Positions 49,928 through 58,383 of a stretch of 64,000 nucleotides of DNA are shown here, piece after piece. Each line of letters opens with the position of its first letter. Position 1 is the stretch's first letter. This DNA comes from CAVUWL01 sp963700105. GTDB taxonomy: Bacteria > Actinomycetota > Thermoleophilia > Solirubrobacterales > 70-9. Location of the stretch: positions 124,001-188,000 of the forward strand of contig CAVOWL010000002.1 in NCBI GenBank assembly GCA_963700105.1, read 5' to 3'. The notes under the pieces were generated by a model. The model made no database searches, was not told where the DNA came from, and worked only from the letters and a program-made list of their open reading frames with translations. Position numbers and translations under genes: made by a program.

Positions 49928-52401
49928 GCGCAATCGCGGGTTGGGCGGCGCGCCGGGCGCGCGTTGTCCTAGTGATTTCGGCTCTGATCGCGCTGGCAGC
50001 AGCCTTTTCCGCGACGCGGCTTCCCACCGATGCGGGGACCGCGACCCTGGTCGATTCCAACACTTCCAGCTACCGCGCGACCCAGCACCTACGCCAGGTA
50101 TTCGGGGAAGAACCGGTGGTGGTGCTCGCCCGGGGCAACCTGCAGCGCCTTTTGCTGACGGCGAACCTCGGGCGGCTGCTGCGGCTGGAGGGTTGCCTAT
50201 CGGCGCGGGTCCCAAGGGGCGCGAGGCCGATTCCCGGTCCCTGCGCTGAACTTGCCCGGCTTCACCCCGTCCAGTTCCTCAGCGGCCCCGCCACCTTCCT
50301 CAACGAGGCGGTGATCCAGATCGACAGCCAGTTGAGCAAGCTGGCGGCGCACCTGGGGCCAGAGCAGCTGCGGCAGTATCTGCTCTCGGTGGCGGCTCGT
50401 TACGGGATCACGAGCCTTCCAAGTCTCTCCAATCCCGATTTCCTGGCGGCCGTGGTCTTTGACCGAAACCGCGGCCCCGACATACCCAAGGCACGGCTCG
50501 CTTACCTCTTCCCCAACGGACACTCGGCCCAGATCGTCTTGCGCCTCCGCCCGCAATTGAGCGAATCCGAGCGCCAGCGCGCCCTCACGCTGATCCGCGC
50601 GGCGGTGAACGACACCACGCGGCGGCGCGTATGCGCCTTCTCGGGCCGGCCCGCACCTTGCTTTGCGCTGCACGGCGGCAGCTATGTGATTTCCGGCGTT
50701 CCGGTTGTAATCGACGGCCTGGCGCGGGCGCTGAAGTCTGCCTTGCTGGTCCTCTTCGGAGTTGCCGTGGTGGTTATGGGTCTCGCGCTATTGCTCGTCT
50801 TTCGCTCCCGCCTTCGACTCCTTCCGCTGGCGATCGCCCTGGGGGCGGCGGCGCTCACCTTCGGTCTTCTTGGCCTCTTTGGCGGTTCGCTGACGATGGC
50901 ATCGATTGCCGTATTGCCTATTCTGATCGGCCTTTCAGTCGATTACGCGATCCAGTTCCAAGCGCGCTATGAGGAGGCGCTGCGAGGGGGGGCGAGGGGC
51001 GCTGAAGCCGCCCGGGTAGCCGCCGCCCGGGGCGCCCCGACGATCGCCACCGCCTGCCTGGCAACGGCGGCGGGCTTTCTCGCCCTGCAGCTCTCACCGA
51101 CGCCGATGGTTCGCGACTTCGGCCTACTCTTGCTCGCCGGGGTTGGAATTGCCTTTGGGCTGGCCCTGATCACCGGTTTCGCGGCGCTCAGCATGAGGGC
51201 GGAGCCCCGCAGGCTAAAGGCCGGTCGGGTCACACGCCTGCGCGATCGGCTCGGAACTCGAATTGGTGAGCTGAGTCGCGCCCTCCTTGCGATCTCAGTG
51301 GCCCACTCACGCCGGGTCCTCATCATCGGCTTTCTCCTCGCGGTTAGCGGCTGGGTGCTCGGCACCCAGATCGGCACCGTCTCTGAAATCCGCTCGCTGG
51401 CGCCGCAGAGCCTCGGCGCTGTGCGGGAACTGAACGAGCTCCAGGAAGCCACCGGTGTCTCGGGGGAGCTTGATGTCAGCGTGCAGGCCAAGGACCTGGC
51501 CACTCCGGCGACGATCCGCTGGATGGCTGGATTCAAGCAGCGGGTACTGCGCCTAAACGGCTTTCGCGGCGCCAATCCCAGCTGCCGCGCGGCCGAAGTC
51601 TGTCCGGGGCCGGCGCTTTCTGACTTCCTGACCGGCGGCGGCGCTCGCCTCAGCGCCGGGGGGATCAAAGAAACGATTGCGGCACTTACCCCCTATGACC
51701 TCGAGCAGGTCGCTCCGATCGATCCGAGAACCGGGCGCCTTGGCCACACGGCGCTCGTCTCCTTCGGCATCCGCGCCCAATCGCTTGAAGCTCAGCAGGC
51801 CCTGATCGAACGTGTGCGCAGCGAGATCGGTGTGGCCGGGAGCCGCGGGGGACCGCCGTCAGGGGTAAGGGTCCAGCTCGCCGGGCTGCCGGTGATAGCC
51901 GCGCAGGCCGCATCTGAACTATCGGCAAGTCGCTACTGGCTGACCTTGGCCGGTTTGCTGGCGGTGGCGCTGGTCTTGCTCCTCGCCTACAGATCCCTCG
52001 CCCGCGCCCTCGTCCCTTTGGTCCCGATCGTCTTCGCCACCGGCTGGTCGGCACTGGTCTTGTGGCTGAGCGGCATCGCGCTCAACCCGATGTCGGCTGC
52101 GCTCGGCGCACTGACTATTGCGATCGCCACCGAGTTCAGCGTAATTCTCACGGCGCGCTTTCACGAGGAGCGCCGCATCGCCCCCACGGTGGCCGCGGCA
52201 TTGCGGCGCACCTACCTGAGCACCGGTGCGGCGGTGCTGGCCTCGGCGGTCACCGCAATCGCCGGATTTGCGGTGCTGATTGCCAGCGAAATTGCCATGT
52301 TGCGCGATTTTGGTTTCGTCACGTTGATCGATCTCGCCGTTGCCCTGGTGGGAGTGATGGTCGTCTTGCCAGCGGCGATAGCCTGGAGTGAGGAACGATG
52401 A
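49924..52401 (+). CDS. MMPL/RND family transporter
   Basis: 825 aa transporter with two MMPL-like halves, each with one helix, a large extracytoplasmic domain and about five helices. First helix: ARVVLVISALIALAAAFSATRLP; the core GGSLTMASIAVLPILIGLSVDYAIQFQARY bears the conserved Asp and Tyr; the second half has MSAALGALTIAIATEFSVILTARFHEE with a Glu instead. In this family these charged residues mediate proton coupling. It resembles hopanoid-associated and mycobacterial MMPL lipid exporters. Cotranscribed with the Mla-type importer genes. Confidence 0.9.
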   Translation: MSAIAGWAARRARVVLVISALIALAAAFSATRLPTDAGTATLVDSNTSSYRATQHLRQVFGEEPVVVLARGNLQRLLLTANLGRLLRLEGCLSARVPRGARPIPGPCAELARLHPVQFLSGPATFLNEAVIQIDSQLSKLAAHLGPEQLRQYLLSVAARYGITSLPSLSNPDFLAAVVFDRNRGPDIPKARLAYLFPNGHSAQIVLRLRPQLSESERQRALTLIRAAVNDTTRRRVCAFSGRPAPCFALHGGSYVISGVPVVIDGLARALKSALLVLFGVAVVVMGLALLLVFRSRLRLLPLAIALGAAALTFGLLGLFGGSLTMASIAVLPILIGLSVDYAIQFQARYEEALRGGARGAEAARVAAARGAPTIATACLATAAGFLALQLSPTPMVRDFGLLLLAGVGIAFGLALITGFAALSMRAEPRRLKAGRVTRLRDRLGTRIGELSRALLAISVAHSRRVLIIGFLLAVSGWVLGTQIGTVSEIRSLAPQSLGAVRELNELQEATGVSGELDVSVQAKDLATPATIRWMAGFKQRVLRLNGFRGANPSCRAAEVCPGPALSDFLTGGGARLSAGGIKETIAALTPYDLEQVAPIDPRTGRLGHTALVSFGIRAQSLEAQQALIERVRSEIGVAGSRGGPPSGVRVQLAGLPVIAAQAASELSASRYWLTLAGLLAVALVLLLAYRSLARALVPLVPIVFATGWSALVLWLSGIALNPMSAALGALTIAIATEFSVILTARFHEERRIAPTVAAALRRTYLSTGAAVLASAVTAIAGFAVLIASEIAMLRDFGFVTLIDLAVALVGVMVVLPAAIAWSEER

Positions 52402-53054
52402 GGGACCGCTACTCGATCGCCGTCGGGCTGATCTTTTTGGCCCTTGTCGCGGTCGCCTTCCTCCACACGATCGAGAGCAATGAAGCGGGCACACTCGGGC
52501 TCGAAAAGCTGCCGAATCGTTGGCCGTTGCCGGAGTTTGCGGTCCCGGCCGCCGCCGGGACCCTGGAAGGGGATTCAAATATCGCCCAGACCGATTGCGA
52601 GAGCTCCCAAATTCCCTGTCCGGACAGCGCCCGACAAACTCCCGCCTGCCGGATTCGGGTAAAGGGTGCAATCCGCATCTGCGATCTTTTTTCACGACCG
52701 CTGGTCATCTCGTTTTGGTTCACCAAAGGAGAAGACTGCGTCGATCAGCAAGATGCGGTTCAAAGCGCCTATCGGCGATACCGTGGACGGGTGAGCTTCC
52801 TCTCGCTGGATATCGGCGATGAACGGGGCACGGTCCGAAACCTGATCAGCCAGCATCGGTGGACCATGCCGGTTGGCTTTGACCGCGACGGGGCGGTGGG
52901 CGCCCTTTACCGGGTTGGGGGCTGCCCAACCTTTGCCTATGTCTATCCCGGCGGGACGCTGCAGGGCGCCAGCATCGGTGAGCTGAGCAGCGCCGCGCTT
53001 GGCGCTCGGGTCAGGGAGCTCCTGCGGGCAACCCGCCTCGCGGAGGCGGGTTGA
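52398..53054 (+). CDS. TlpA-like thioredoxin-fold membrane-anchored protein
   Basis: 218 aa. An N-terminal anchor (IAVGLIFLALVAVAFLHTI) is followed by a periplasmic/extracellular thioredoxin-like domain. The expected strand (RPLVISFWFTKGEDCVDQQDAV) has only one Cys where a CxxC normally lies, and another Cys precedes the cis-proline (VGGCPTFAYVYPGG). Four more Cys sit in the N-terminal half. The usual two-cysteine active site is therefore absent, so a redox role is uncertain. ATGA overlap with the MMPL gene. Confidence 0.75.
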   Translation: MRDRYSIAVGLIFLALVAVAFLHTIESNEAGTLGLEKLPNRWPLPEFAVPAAAGTLEGDSNIAQTDCESSQIPCPDSARQTPACRIRVKGAIRICDLFSRPLVISFWFTKGEDCVDQQDAVQSAYRRYRGRVSFLSLDIGDERGTVRNLISQHRWTMPVGFDRDGAVGALYRVGGCPTFAYVYPGGTLQGASIGELSSAALGARVRELLRATRLAEAG

Positions 53055-53055
53055 G

Positions 53056-53727
53056 GTGGGAGCGAGGCCGGCCGGATCTCAGCTGGGCTGGGAACCCTCC
53101 CCCCGGCAGGGCTGGGTAGCACCCCATCTCGTCGCCGAGTTTCCGGGGCTTGGGATCGCCTGGGTCGAGGTTGACTGTCGTCCGGCCAAGAGCCCCGAGC
53201 CGATTCGCCAGCGCCTGCGCGGTCTCTCCGATCGTTTTTTCGGCGCGCACGCGATCCACATGCGGGAGCGACCGATTCCCTGGGCCTACCGGGTCTTCTT
53301 TCGCCAGATTGGTCTTGACCCCGATCGAATCCGCACCCCGGTTGAGCAGCTGGCCCTCGATCGCCTTCATGACGGCGCCTTCAAAAGCCGCGGCCTGCCT
53401 GCAGATGCAATCACGATCGCCACCGTGGAGACGGGAGTTGCGATGCGAGCCTTTGATGCCGATCAGCTGCAAGGGGAGCTCTGCGTCCGCGACTCCGCTC
53501 CCGGTGAGTCGCTGGCGGGGCGACCGGGCGAGCTGCCCCAGGGAACCCTGGCGATCGCTGATGAGCTGGCCCCAGTTGGGCTTCTTTTTGGGGCGAGCGC
53601 CGAGGGTCGTGGAGTGGATCAGCGGACCCGGCGGGTGGCGTTGGTCGCCGTGCAGGTAAACGGCGTCCCTCAGATCGCCGTCGATGAGGCGCTTTGGATG
53701 GCGGCGGCGGCGCTTGGGAGCGCTTAA
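53056..53727 (+). CDS. B3/B4 tRNA-binding domain protein
   Basis: 223 aa, matching the B3/B4 domain of phenylalanyl-tRNA synthetase beta subunits: VEVDCRPAKSPEPIRQRL, PIPWAYRVFFRQIGLDPDRIRTP, VEQLALDRLHDGAFKSRGL and the C-terminal RVALVAVQVNGVPQIAVDEALW. Free-standing B3/B4 proteins edit or bind aminoacyl-tRNA-like substrates; the function in actinobacteria is not settled. GTG 53056 starts just after the previous stop. It may be the last gene of the Mla-type operon. Confidence 0.8.
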   Translation: MGARPAGSQLGWEPSPRQGWVAPHLVAEFPGLGIAWVEVDCRPAKSPEPIRQRLRGLSDRFFGAHAIHMRERPIPWAYRVFFRQIGLDPDRIRTPVEQLALDRLHDGAFKSRGLPADAITIATVETGVAMRAFDADQLQGELCVRDSAPGESLAGRPGELPQGTLAIADELAPVGLLFGASAEGRGVDQRTRRVALVAVQVNGVPQIAVDEALWMAAAALGSA

Positions 53728-53771
53728 CGCCCCCTTTGTTGTCTTGGCTGCGCGGTGATCTAGACTCCGGG

Positions 53772-54392
53772 ATGGTTCTTATGCCGCGCCTGCTCGAAAG
53801 AGACACTCTGGCTGGGGTTCGAAGCGGAGCCGATGAGCGCGCGGCGCGCGCCGAGCTACGGCGCCAGATTGGCCGTCTCGAGCGCGAGCTGGCGGAACTA
53901 TTTGCCGAAGCCTTCGGCAGGGTGCAGATCGGCGCCGAGTTGAGCGGGGTCTCAGGTGAGCCGCGGGTACTCGATTTGGGCGAGCTGGAGCGGGTGCGCG
54001 ATGAACTCGCGACTCGGATCGGAGAGGCGCGGTTGAGGCTCGATCAGCGCTCCCAGCTCGAGACCCGTAACCGTGAGCTGTTGCAAGCAATGCTCGCCGA
54101 TCCAGCCGAGTTCAAGTGGGTGCGGGTCGCTCGCCATGACGTCGGAGAGCCCGGCTGCGGCGCCTGGCATTCGCGTCCGCGCTTGGGCCCGCTCGGCATG
54201 CTGATGGGCTGGTGGCGGGTCAAGGTGTCCTCCGGCTGTCCGTTATGCGCGCGGCTTGCGGCCGTCGACCCACAGCCACGCCGCAGGGCTTCGGCGCCAC
54301 CTCGACCGAACAGCAGCGGAAACGTGCCCCGGGCTGACTCGCCCGCACCGGTGCTGCGATCGGCGGCTGAGAACGCGAGTTTTCGACTCTAG
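53772..54392 (+). CDS. Conserved coiled-coil protein of unknown function
   Basis: 206 aa from ATG 53772. Residues 20-130 are a long charged helix rich in Ala, Arg, Glu and Leu (ARAELRRQIGRLERELAELF, VRDELATRIGEARLRLDQR), probably a coiled coil. The rest has a striking Gly/Cys/Trp-rich block (RHDVGEPGCGAWHSRPRLG, MLMGWWRVKVSSGCPL) with three Cys, possibly metal-binding, then a low-complexity tail. I do not recognise the family, though it looks conserved in type. Upstream it is 44 bp from the B3/B4 gene. Confidence 0.6.
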   Translation: MVLMPRLLERDTLAGVRSGADERAARAELRRQIGRLERELAELFAEAFGRVQIGAELSGVSGEPRVLDLGELERVRDELATRIGEARLRLDQRSQLETRNRELLQAMLADPAEFKWVRVARHDVGEPGCGAWHSRPRLGPLGMLMGWWRVKVSSGCPLCARLAAVDPQPRRRASAPPRPNSSGNVPRADSPAPVLRSAAENASFRL

Positions 54393-54440
54393 ACTGCTGG
54401 ACGATGTCAGCGAACCAGACCCAGATCCCAGGGTTGGCCG

Positions 54441-54845
54441 ATGCCGATGGCTAAGAAGGCCGGGATCGACCAGCGGCCCCCGGCCCCCTGGGGCTCGTTT
54501 CCCCTCGCAGAGCTGACCGTCCTCGCCGGGATCGTCTCGCTTGCGATTGGGCTGATCACTCAGGTCCCAACTGCGATCGGGGTTGGGGTGGTGCTCGGCG
54601 GGTTGGGTGGACTCGAGGTCTCTGTCCGCGAGCATTTCGCCGGCTATCGCTCCCACACGACCCTGCTGGCTGGGACCGTCTTCGTGCTGATCGTTGGCGG
54701 GCTCTTGTATCTGGCGGGGCTGATTTTGGCCATCTGCTTGGCGGTCGGTCTGCTTGCCTTCGTGCTCACCTTCCTGGTATTGCGACGAGTCTTCCAGCGG
54801 GCATCGGGCGGCCTCAGCTTCAGGGCCGGCGGCCTGCGGAGCTAG
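54441..54845 (+). CDS. Small membrane protein
   Basis: 134 aa with about four hydrophobic segments (LTVLAGIVSLAIGLITQVP, AIGVGVVLGGLGGLEVS, TLLAGTVFVLIVGGLLYLAGL, AVGLLAFVLTFLVL). The Met at 54447 may be the true start. It ends 4 bp inside the convergent mIHF gene. No known family; its role is unknown. Confidence 0.55.
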   Translation: MPMAKKAGIDQRPPAPWGSFPLAELTVLAGIVSLAIGLITQVPTAIGVGVVLGGLGGLEVSVREHFAGYRSHTTLLAGTVFVLIVGGLLYLAGLILAICLAVGLLAFVLTFLVLRRVFQRASGGLSFRAGGLRS

Positions 54846-55213
54846 ACCAGGACCGTCGCCGGTTCTCCGGTACCCTTTGCCTGCAACTCTGCCGCGAGCA
54901 GGAGCCGCTGCCGTGAGGTGAGGGTGCCGAGCCGCTTGTTCTCGTTGAGGCCCAGGGGGAGTAGGAACTTGCGGGCGCGGGTCCGTCCCCAGCGGCGCTG
55001 ACTGGTCAGCAGCTCGGCGATGGTCATGCTTTCGGTCTCCCACGGGCACTCGCTGACCACCTCAAAGGCGTTGATCTCGCCGCGGGCGATCGAGCGCTTC
55101 AACTCCGCCCGAGCCAGTCGGACGAGATTGGCCCGTTCGAGGGCCTGGATGTGCTGGGGTGCCTTTGCGGCGGAAGCGGTCGTCGGTGCGGGGGCGATCA
55201 AGGCTGCGTCCAC
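54842..55213 (-). CDS. mihF: Integration host factor, actinobacterial type (mIHF)
   Basis: 123 aa DNA-binding nucleoid protein. The mIHF pattern is clear: ALERANLVRLARAELKRSIARGEINAFEVV, then TESMTIAELLTSQRRWGRTRARKFLLPLGLNENKRLGTLTSRQRLLLA, with the helix-two-turn-helix DNA-contact segment and conserved RRWG and RKF residues. GTG 55213 is preceded by GGGAGGAG. It would organise the chromosome and act in replication and gene control. It has its own promoter region (see 55345). Confidence 0.9.
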   Translation of the reverse strand: MDAALIAPAPTTASAAKAPQHIQALERANLVRLARAELKRSIARGEINAFEVVSECPWETESMTIAELLTSQRRWGRTRARKFLLPLGLNENKRLGTLTSRQRLLLAAELQAKGTGEPATVLV

Positions 55214-55344
55214 GGGGACTCCTCCCTTCAGGGATCGGTTAACTGGGTTTCTCTCCTCCGCCGCCGCCCCGGCTCAGCCGGCGACCCAGCGGGATCGAGT
55301 TCTTCGCCTTCGGACCCGCCCAGGGTGCGAACGACGAGGCCGCA

Positions 55345-55373
55345 AGGTATGCGCTCAGGCCGGTGAGCGTCAA
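55345..55373 (-). promoter_or_regulatory. Putative sigma-70-type promoter of mihF
   Basis: On the minus strand a TTGACG box (55368-55373) and an ATACCT box (55345-55350) are separated by 17 bp. They lie about 130 bp upstream of the mihF start, giving a long leader with a GC-rich hairpin. Plausible by spacing, unproven. Confidence 0.35.
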
Positions 55374-55504
55374 CCCGGGTTCGACAAACTTTGCCCGGCC
55401 CATCCGCTAAGAGCACCTTTTTCCGGGCCGCCGCGACTTGTTCAGATCTGGACAAGGCTGAAACTACCCACGACGGGGGATGTTTAAAGCCGGTTAACCA
55501 TGAC
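55374..55504. other. Intergenic region upstream of mihF
   Basis: Between the mihF promoter and the end of the BioF/SPT-like gene. A 6-bp inverted repeat GCCCGG / CCGGGC with a 24-base gap lies near 55395-55430. No RNA gene recognised. Confidence 0.35.
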
Positions 55505-56761
55505 CTAGGCCCGCGGAAGCTGCGGGAAATCCTCGATCACTCGGGCAATCGTCCCCAAGGCGCCGTCGAGGTGCTCGCGCTCGTGGGTTGCCATAAGGCT
55601 CGTGCGCAGCAGGGCGCCGCCCGGTCCCACCGCGGGATGGATCGCAACGTTGGTGTAGACGCCAGCGTCAAATAGCGCCTTCCAGAGCAGCACCGCCTGC
55701 CAATCGTCACCGACCAATACCGGAACCACCGGGGTGGTGGCGACGCTGCCATCGGGAAGCACGCCGGGCTCGATCACCCGCAGCCCCAGATGCCGCAGCC
55801 CTTCGCGCATGTAATCGGCGTTTGCGAGCAGCGTCTCAAACAGGCGGGGGCCATCGCTGCGGATCACCCGCAGCGCTCCCAGCGCCGCGCCGACGGCGGC
55901 GGGCACCGCCGAGGCGCTGAAGATGAAGGAGCGCGAGGCAATCCGCAGGTACTCGATTACCTCGCTCGGTCCGACCACAAAGCCGCCGCAGGAGGCGAGG
56001 CTCTTGGAAAACGTTCCCATCCGCAGATCGACCTGATCCTCGAGCCCGAAGAGCTCACAGGCACCCGCCCCCCGCGCTCCGAGTACGCCGGCGCCGTGGG
56101 CCTCATCGACCATCAGCCGCGCGCCGTGAGCTTGGCAGAGCTCGACGATGCGGGGCAGGTTGCAGATGTCTCCCTCCATCGAGAAGACCCCATCGACGAT
56201 CACCAATACACCGCCACCGTCTTGTCCGGAGCGCTCCAGCATCCTCTCCAGCTTGTCCATCCGATTGTGGCGAAAGGGGCGTAATTTGGCGCCCGAAAGT
56301 CGGCAGCCGTCGAGGATCGAGGCATGGTCGCCGGAGTCGCAGATCACCGTATCTCCAGGTTCAAGAATCGTCCCGATACAGCCCACGTTCGATTGGTAAC
56401 CGGTCGTATAGACGATCGCCTCCTCGGCCCCCATCCACTCCGCCAACTCCTGCTCGAGATCGACGTGCAGGGGCGTAGTGCCGTTGAGAAGCCTAGATCC
56501 GGTGAGGCCGGTTCCGTAGGCCTCCAGAGCCTCACGTGCCGCCTGCTTGACGCGCTCATCGCCGGTCAGGCCAAGGTAGTTATTGGAGCCCAGCATGATC
56601 GTCTCGCGTCCCTCCATCGAGACCAGCGGGCCCGCTTCGGAGGTGAGCAGGCGAAAATACGGCAGGAGGTCGCCCTGCTTGGCCGCTTCGAGTTGGTCGA
56701 GCCGGTCGTGATTTCGTGCCTTCTCAAAGACATCAATTGGGGACTTCGCAGTCTCGCCCAT
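55505..56761 (-). CDS. Alpha-oxoamine synthase, serine palmitoyltransferase-like
   Basis: PLP enzyme of 418 aa of the alpha-oxoamine synthase family (BioF, KBL, SPT), which condense an amino acid with an acyl-CoA. Lys253 in GTFSKSLASCGG carries PLP; SNNYLGL near 59, HASILDG, VDEAHGAGVLG near 218-228 and SFIFSASAVPA are present. The GTFSKS(L/F)AS form and the RSFIFSAS segment resemble bacterial serine palmitoyltransferases more than BioF (usually GTLGKA). The divergent GNAT-type gene starts 25 bp away. An SPT role is inferred; 8-amino-7-oxononanoate or 2-amino-3-ketobutyrate synthesis remains possible. Confidence 0.82.
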   Translation of the reverse strand: MGETAKSPIDVFEKARNHDRLDQLEAAKQGDLLPYFRLLTSEAGPLVSMEGRETIMLGSNNYLGLTGDERVKQAAREALEAYGTGLTGSRLLNGTTPLHVDLEQELAEWMGAEEAIVYTTGYQSNVGCIGTILEPGDTVICDSGDHASILDGCRLSGAKLRPFRHNRMDKLERMLERSGQDGGGVLVIVDGVFSMEGDICNLPRIVELCQAHGARLMVDEAHGAGVLGARGAGACELFGLEDQVDLRMGTFSKSLASCGGFVVGPSEVIEYLRIASRSFIFSASAVPAAVGAALGALRVIRSDGPRLFETLLANADYMREGLRHLGLRVIEPGVLPDGSVATTPVVPVLVGDDWQAVLLWKALFDAGVYTNVAIHPAVGPGGALLRTSLMATHEREHLDGALGTIARVIEDFPQLPRA

Positions 56762-56786
56762 CGATCAGAGTGTAGGTTGCGCCGCG

Positions 56787-57923
56787 ATGGCAAGCGTGAC
56801 GATCCGAGCAGTTCGCACCCGGCGGGAGCTGAAGCGTTTCGTCAAGGTCCCATTCGGCATTCACCGCGACCACCCCCAGTGGGTGGCGCCGCTGATCTTT
56901 GAGCGGATGGAGTTCCTCAATCGCGAGAAGAACCCGTACTTCGAACACGCCGAGGCGGAGTACTTCATCGCCGAGCGAGACGGCGAGGCGGTCGGGCGGA
57001 TCAGCGCCCAGATCGACCAGCGCTGGGATCAGTTTCAGGGTGGAAGCGATGCGATGTTCGGTTTCTTTGAGACGGCCAATGACCCCGAGGTTGCGACGGC
57101 GCTGTTTGAGGCGGCGACCGAGTGGGTGGGATCCAAGGGCCGGGCCCGGATCCTTGGCCCGATGGACTTCACAACCAACGATGAGGTGGGGATCCTGATC
57201 GAGGGCTTCGAGCGGCGCCCGATGATCCTCGAGCCCTGGCATCCGCCCTACTACCGTGAGTTGATCGAGGCCCGCGGCTTTGCCAAGACGATGGACCTGC
57301 TGATGTGGGAGCTTCAGTTCGGCGAGCTCAAGGAGGGAGAGCGCTTTGACGCATCGATCCACGCGGCTGCGAGAAAGGCTCTGGGGGAGGAGGGGATCGT
57401 GATCCGCAATATGCGAAAGCGCGACATGGCCGCGGAGGTGCGCCGCTTCATGGACGTCTACAACGAGGCCTGGGGCGACAATTGGGGATTCGTGCCGATC
57501 ACCGACGCGGAGGTGAAATTTCAGGCCAAGAACCTGAAACAGGTTCTCGATGAGGACTGGGCATACATGGCCGAAAAGGACGGCGAGGTGGTGGGGGCTG
57601 CGCTGACCCTTCCAGATGTCAACCAGGTGATGGCGAAGATGGACGGCCGCCTGCTTCCATTTGGCTGGGCGCGGTTTTTGATCGGTAAGCGCAAGGTCGA
57701 TCAGTGCCGGGTCTTTGCACTCGGGGTCAAACACGACTATCGCCACAGCGGGGTCGCCGCCGGTCTCTACCTCAAACACCTCGAGACCGCCGCCGCCCCC
57801 GGCGGCATCGTTGGCGGGGAGATGGGTTGGATCCTTGAGACAAACGGACCGATGAATCGGGCGATGGAGGGTATGGGCGGCAAGGTAGTCAAGCGCTACA
57901 GGATCTATGAGCGCGCTCTCTGA
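56787..57923 (+). CDS. GNAT-type N-acyltransferase, bacterial ceramide synthase-like
   Basis: 378 aa with a GNAT-like layout. Conserved segments: HPQWVAPLIFERMEFL, PYFEHAEAEYFIAERDG, LGPMDFTTNDEVGILIEG, KRDMAAEVRRFMDVYNEAW and the C-terminal VFALGVKHDYRHSGVAAGLYL, which looks like the acetyl-CoA-binding V-R/Q-x-x-G/A region, and MGWILETNGPMNRAMEGMGG. The family occurs widely in bacteria and, from what I recall, includes the bacterial ceramide synthase described from Caulobacter. It is divergent from the SPT-like gene with 25 bp between starts, which supports a joint role in sphingolipid-like synthesis. Confidence 0.75.
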   Translation: MASVTIRAVRTRRELKRFVKVPFGIHRDHPQWVAPLIFERMEFLNREKNPYFEHAEAEYFIAERDGEAVGRISAQIDQRWDQFQGGSDAMFGFFETANDPEVATALFEAATEWVGSKGRARILGPMDFTTNDEVGILIEGFERRPMILEPWHPPYYRELIEARGFAKTMDLLMWELQFGELKEGERFDASIHAAARKALGEEGIVIRNMRKRDMAAEVRRFMDVYNEAWGDNWGFVPITDAEVKFQAKNLKQVLDEDWAYMAEKDGEVVGAALTLPDVNQVMAKMDGRLLPFGWARFLIGKRKVDQCRVFALGVKHDYRHSGVAAGLYLKHLETAAAPGGIVGGEMGWILETNGPMNRAMEGMGGKVVKRYRIYERAL

Positions 57924-58065
57924 GCGCCGGAATGTCGCAAGTTCCGAGCTTCGTGGTGGCGCTCGCCCGACCCTGCCGGGCACCTCGCTAGAGTCGAGGC
58001 CGTGATCGAGGCGATCGAGACGGTGAGGGTTGCGAGCCCGGGTGCCGGCTGGCGCGAGGGCCGCG

Positions 58066-58383
58066 ATGGGTGAGTTTGAGTTCGAGGGAGAGGTGGTTGC
58101 GGAGGAGGACGCACCGGCGCTCGCCGGGCAGGGGGTGCAGGCGCTGCCGCTGCGCTATCAGGGGCCGCCCCCCCTTGCGTTGCGGGGAGAGGTCCGCAGC
58201 GCCGCGATTGCGGCCGCGGGTGGAGCCCTGGCTGGGGCTGCGACGGTTGCCGCGGTGCGGGCGGTCGGTAGCGTTGGCTTGCGTAAGCGATCGCCGCGGC
58301 GACTGTTCAGGCGCCGAGAGCGACAGGTCAATGTTCTTGCCAGCCGCTCCTTTCTTGTTGACGTTCATCTATTGGGACGGTGA
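58066..58383 (+). CDS. Small hypothetical protein with one membrane segment
   Basis: 105 aa from ATG 58066, which has GAGGG upstream. An acidic N-terminal half (MGEFEFEGEVVAEEDAPALA) is followed by one hydrophobic helix (RSAAIAAAGGALAGAATVAAVRAV), then a basic segment. The stop overlaps the start of the AlkA-like gene. No known function. Confidence 0.55.
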   Translation: MGEFEFEGEVVAEEDAPALAGQGVQALPLRYQGPPPLALRGEVRSAAIAAAGGALAGAATVAAVRAVGSVGLRKRSPRRLFRRRERQVNVLASRSFLVDVHLLGR

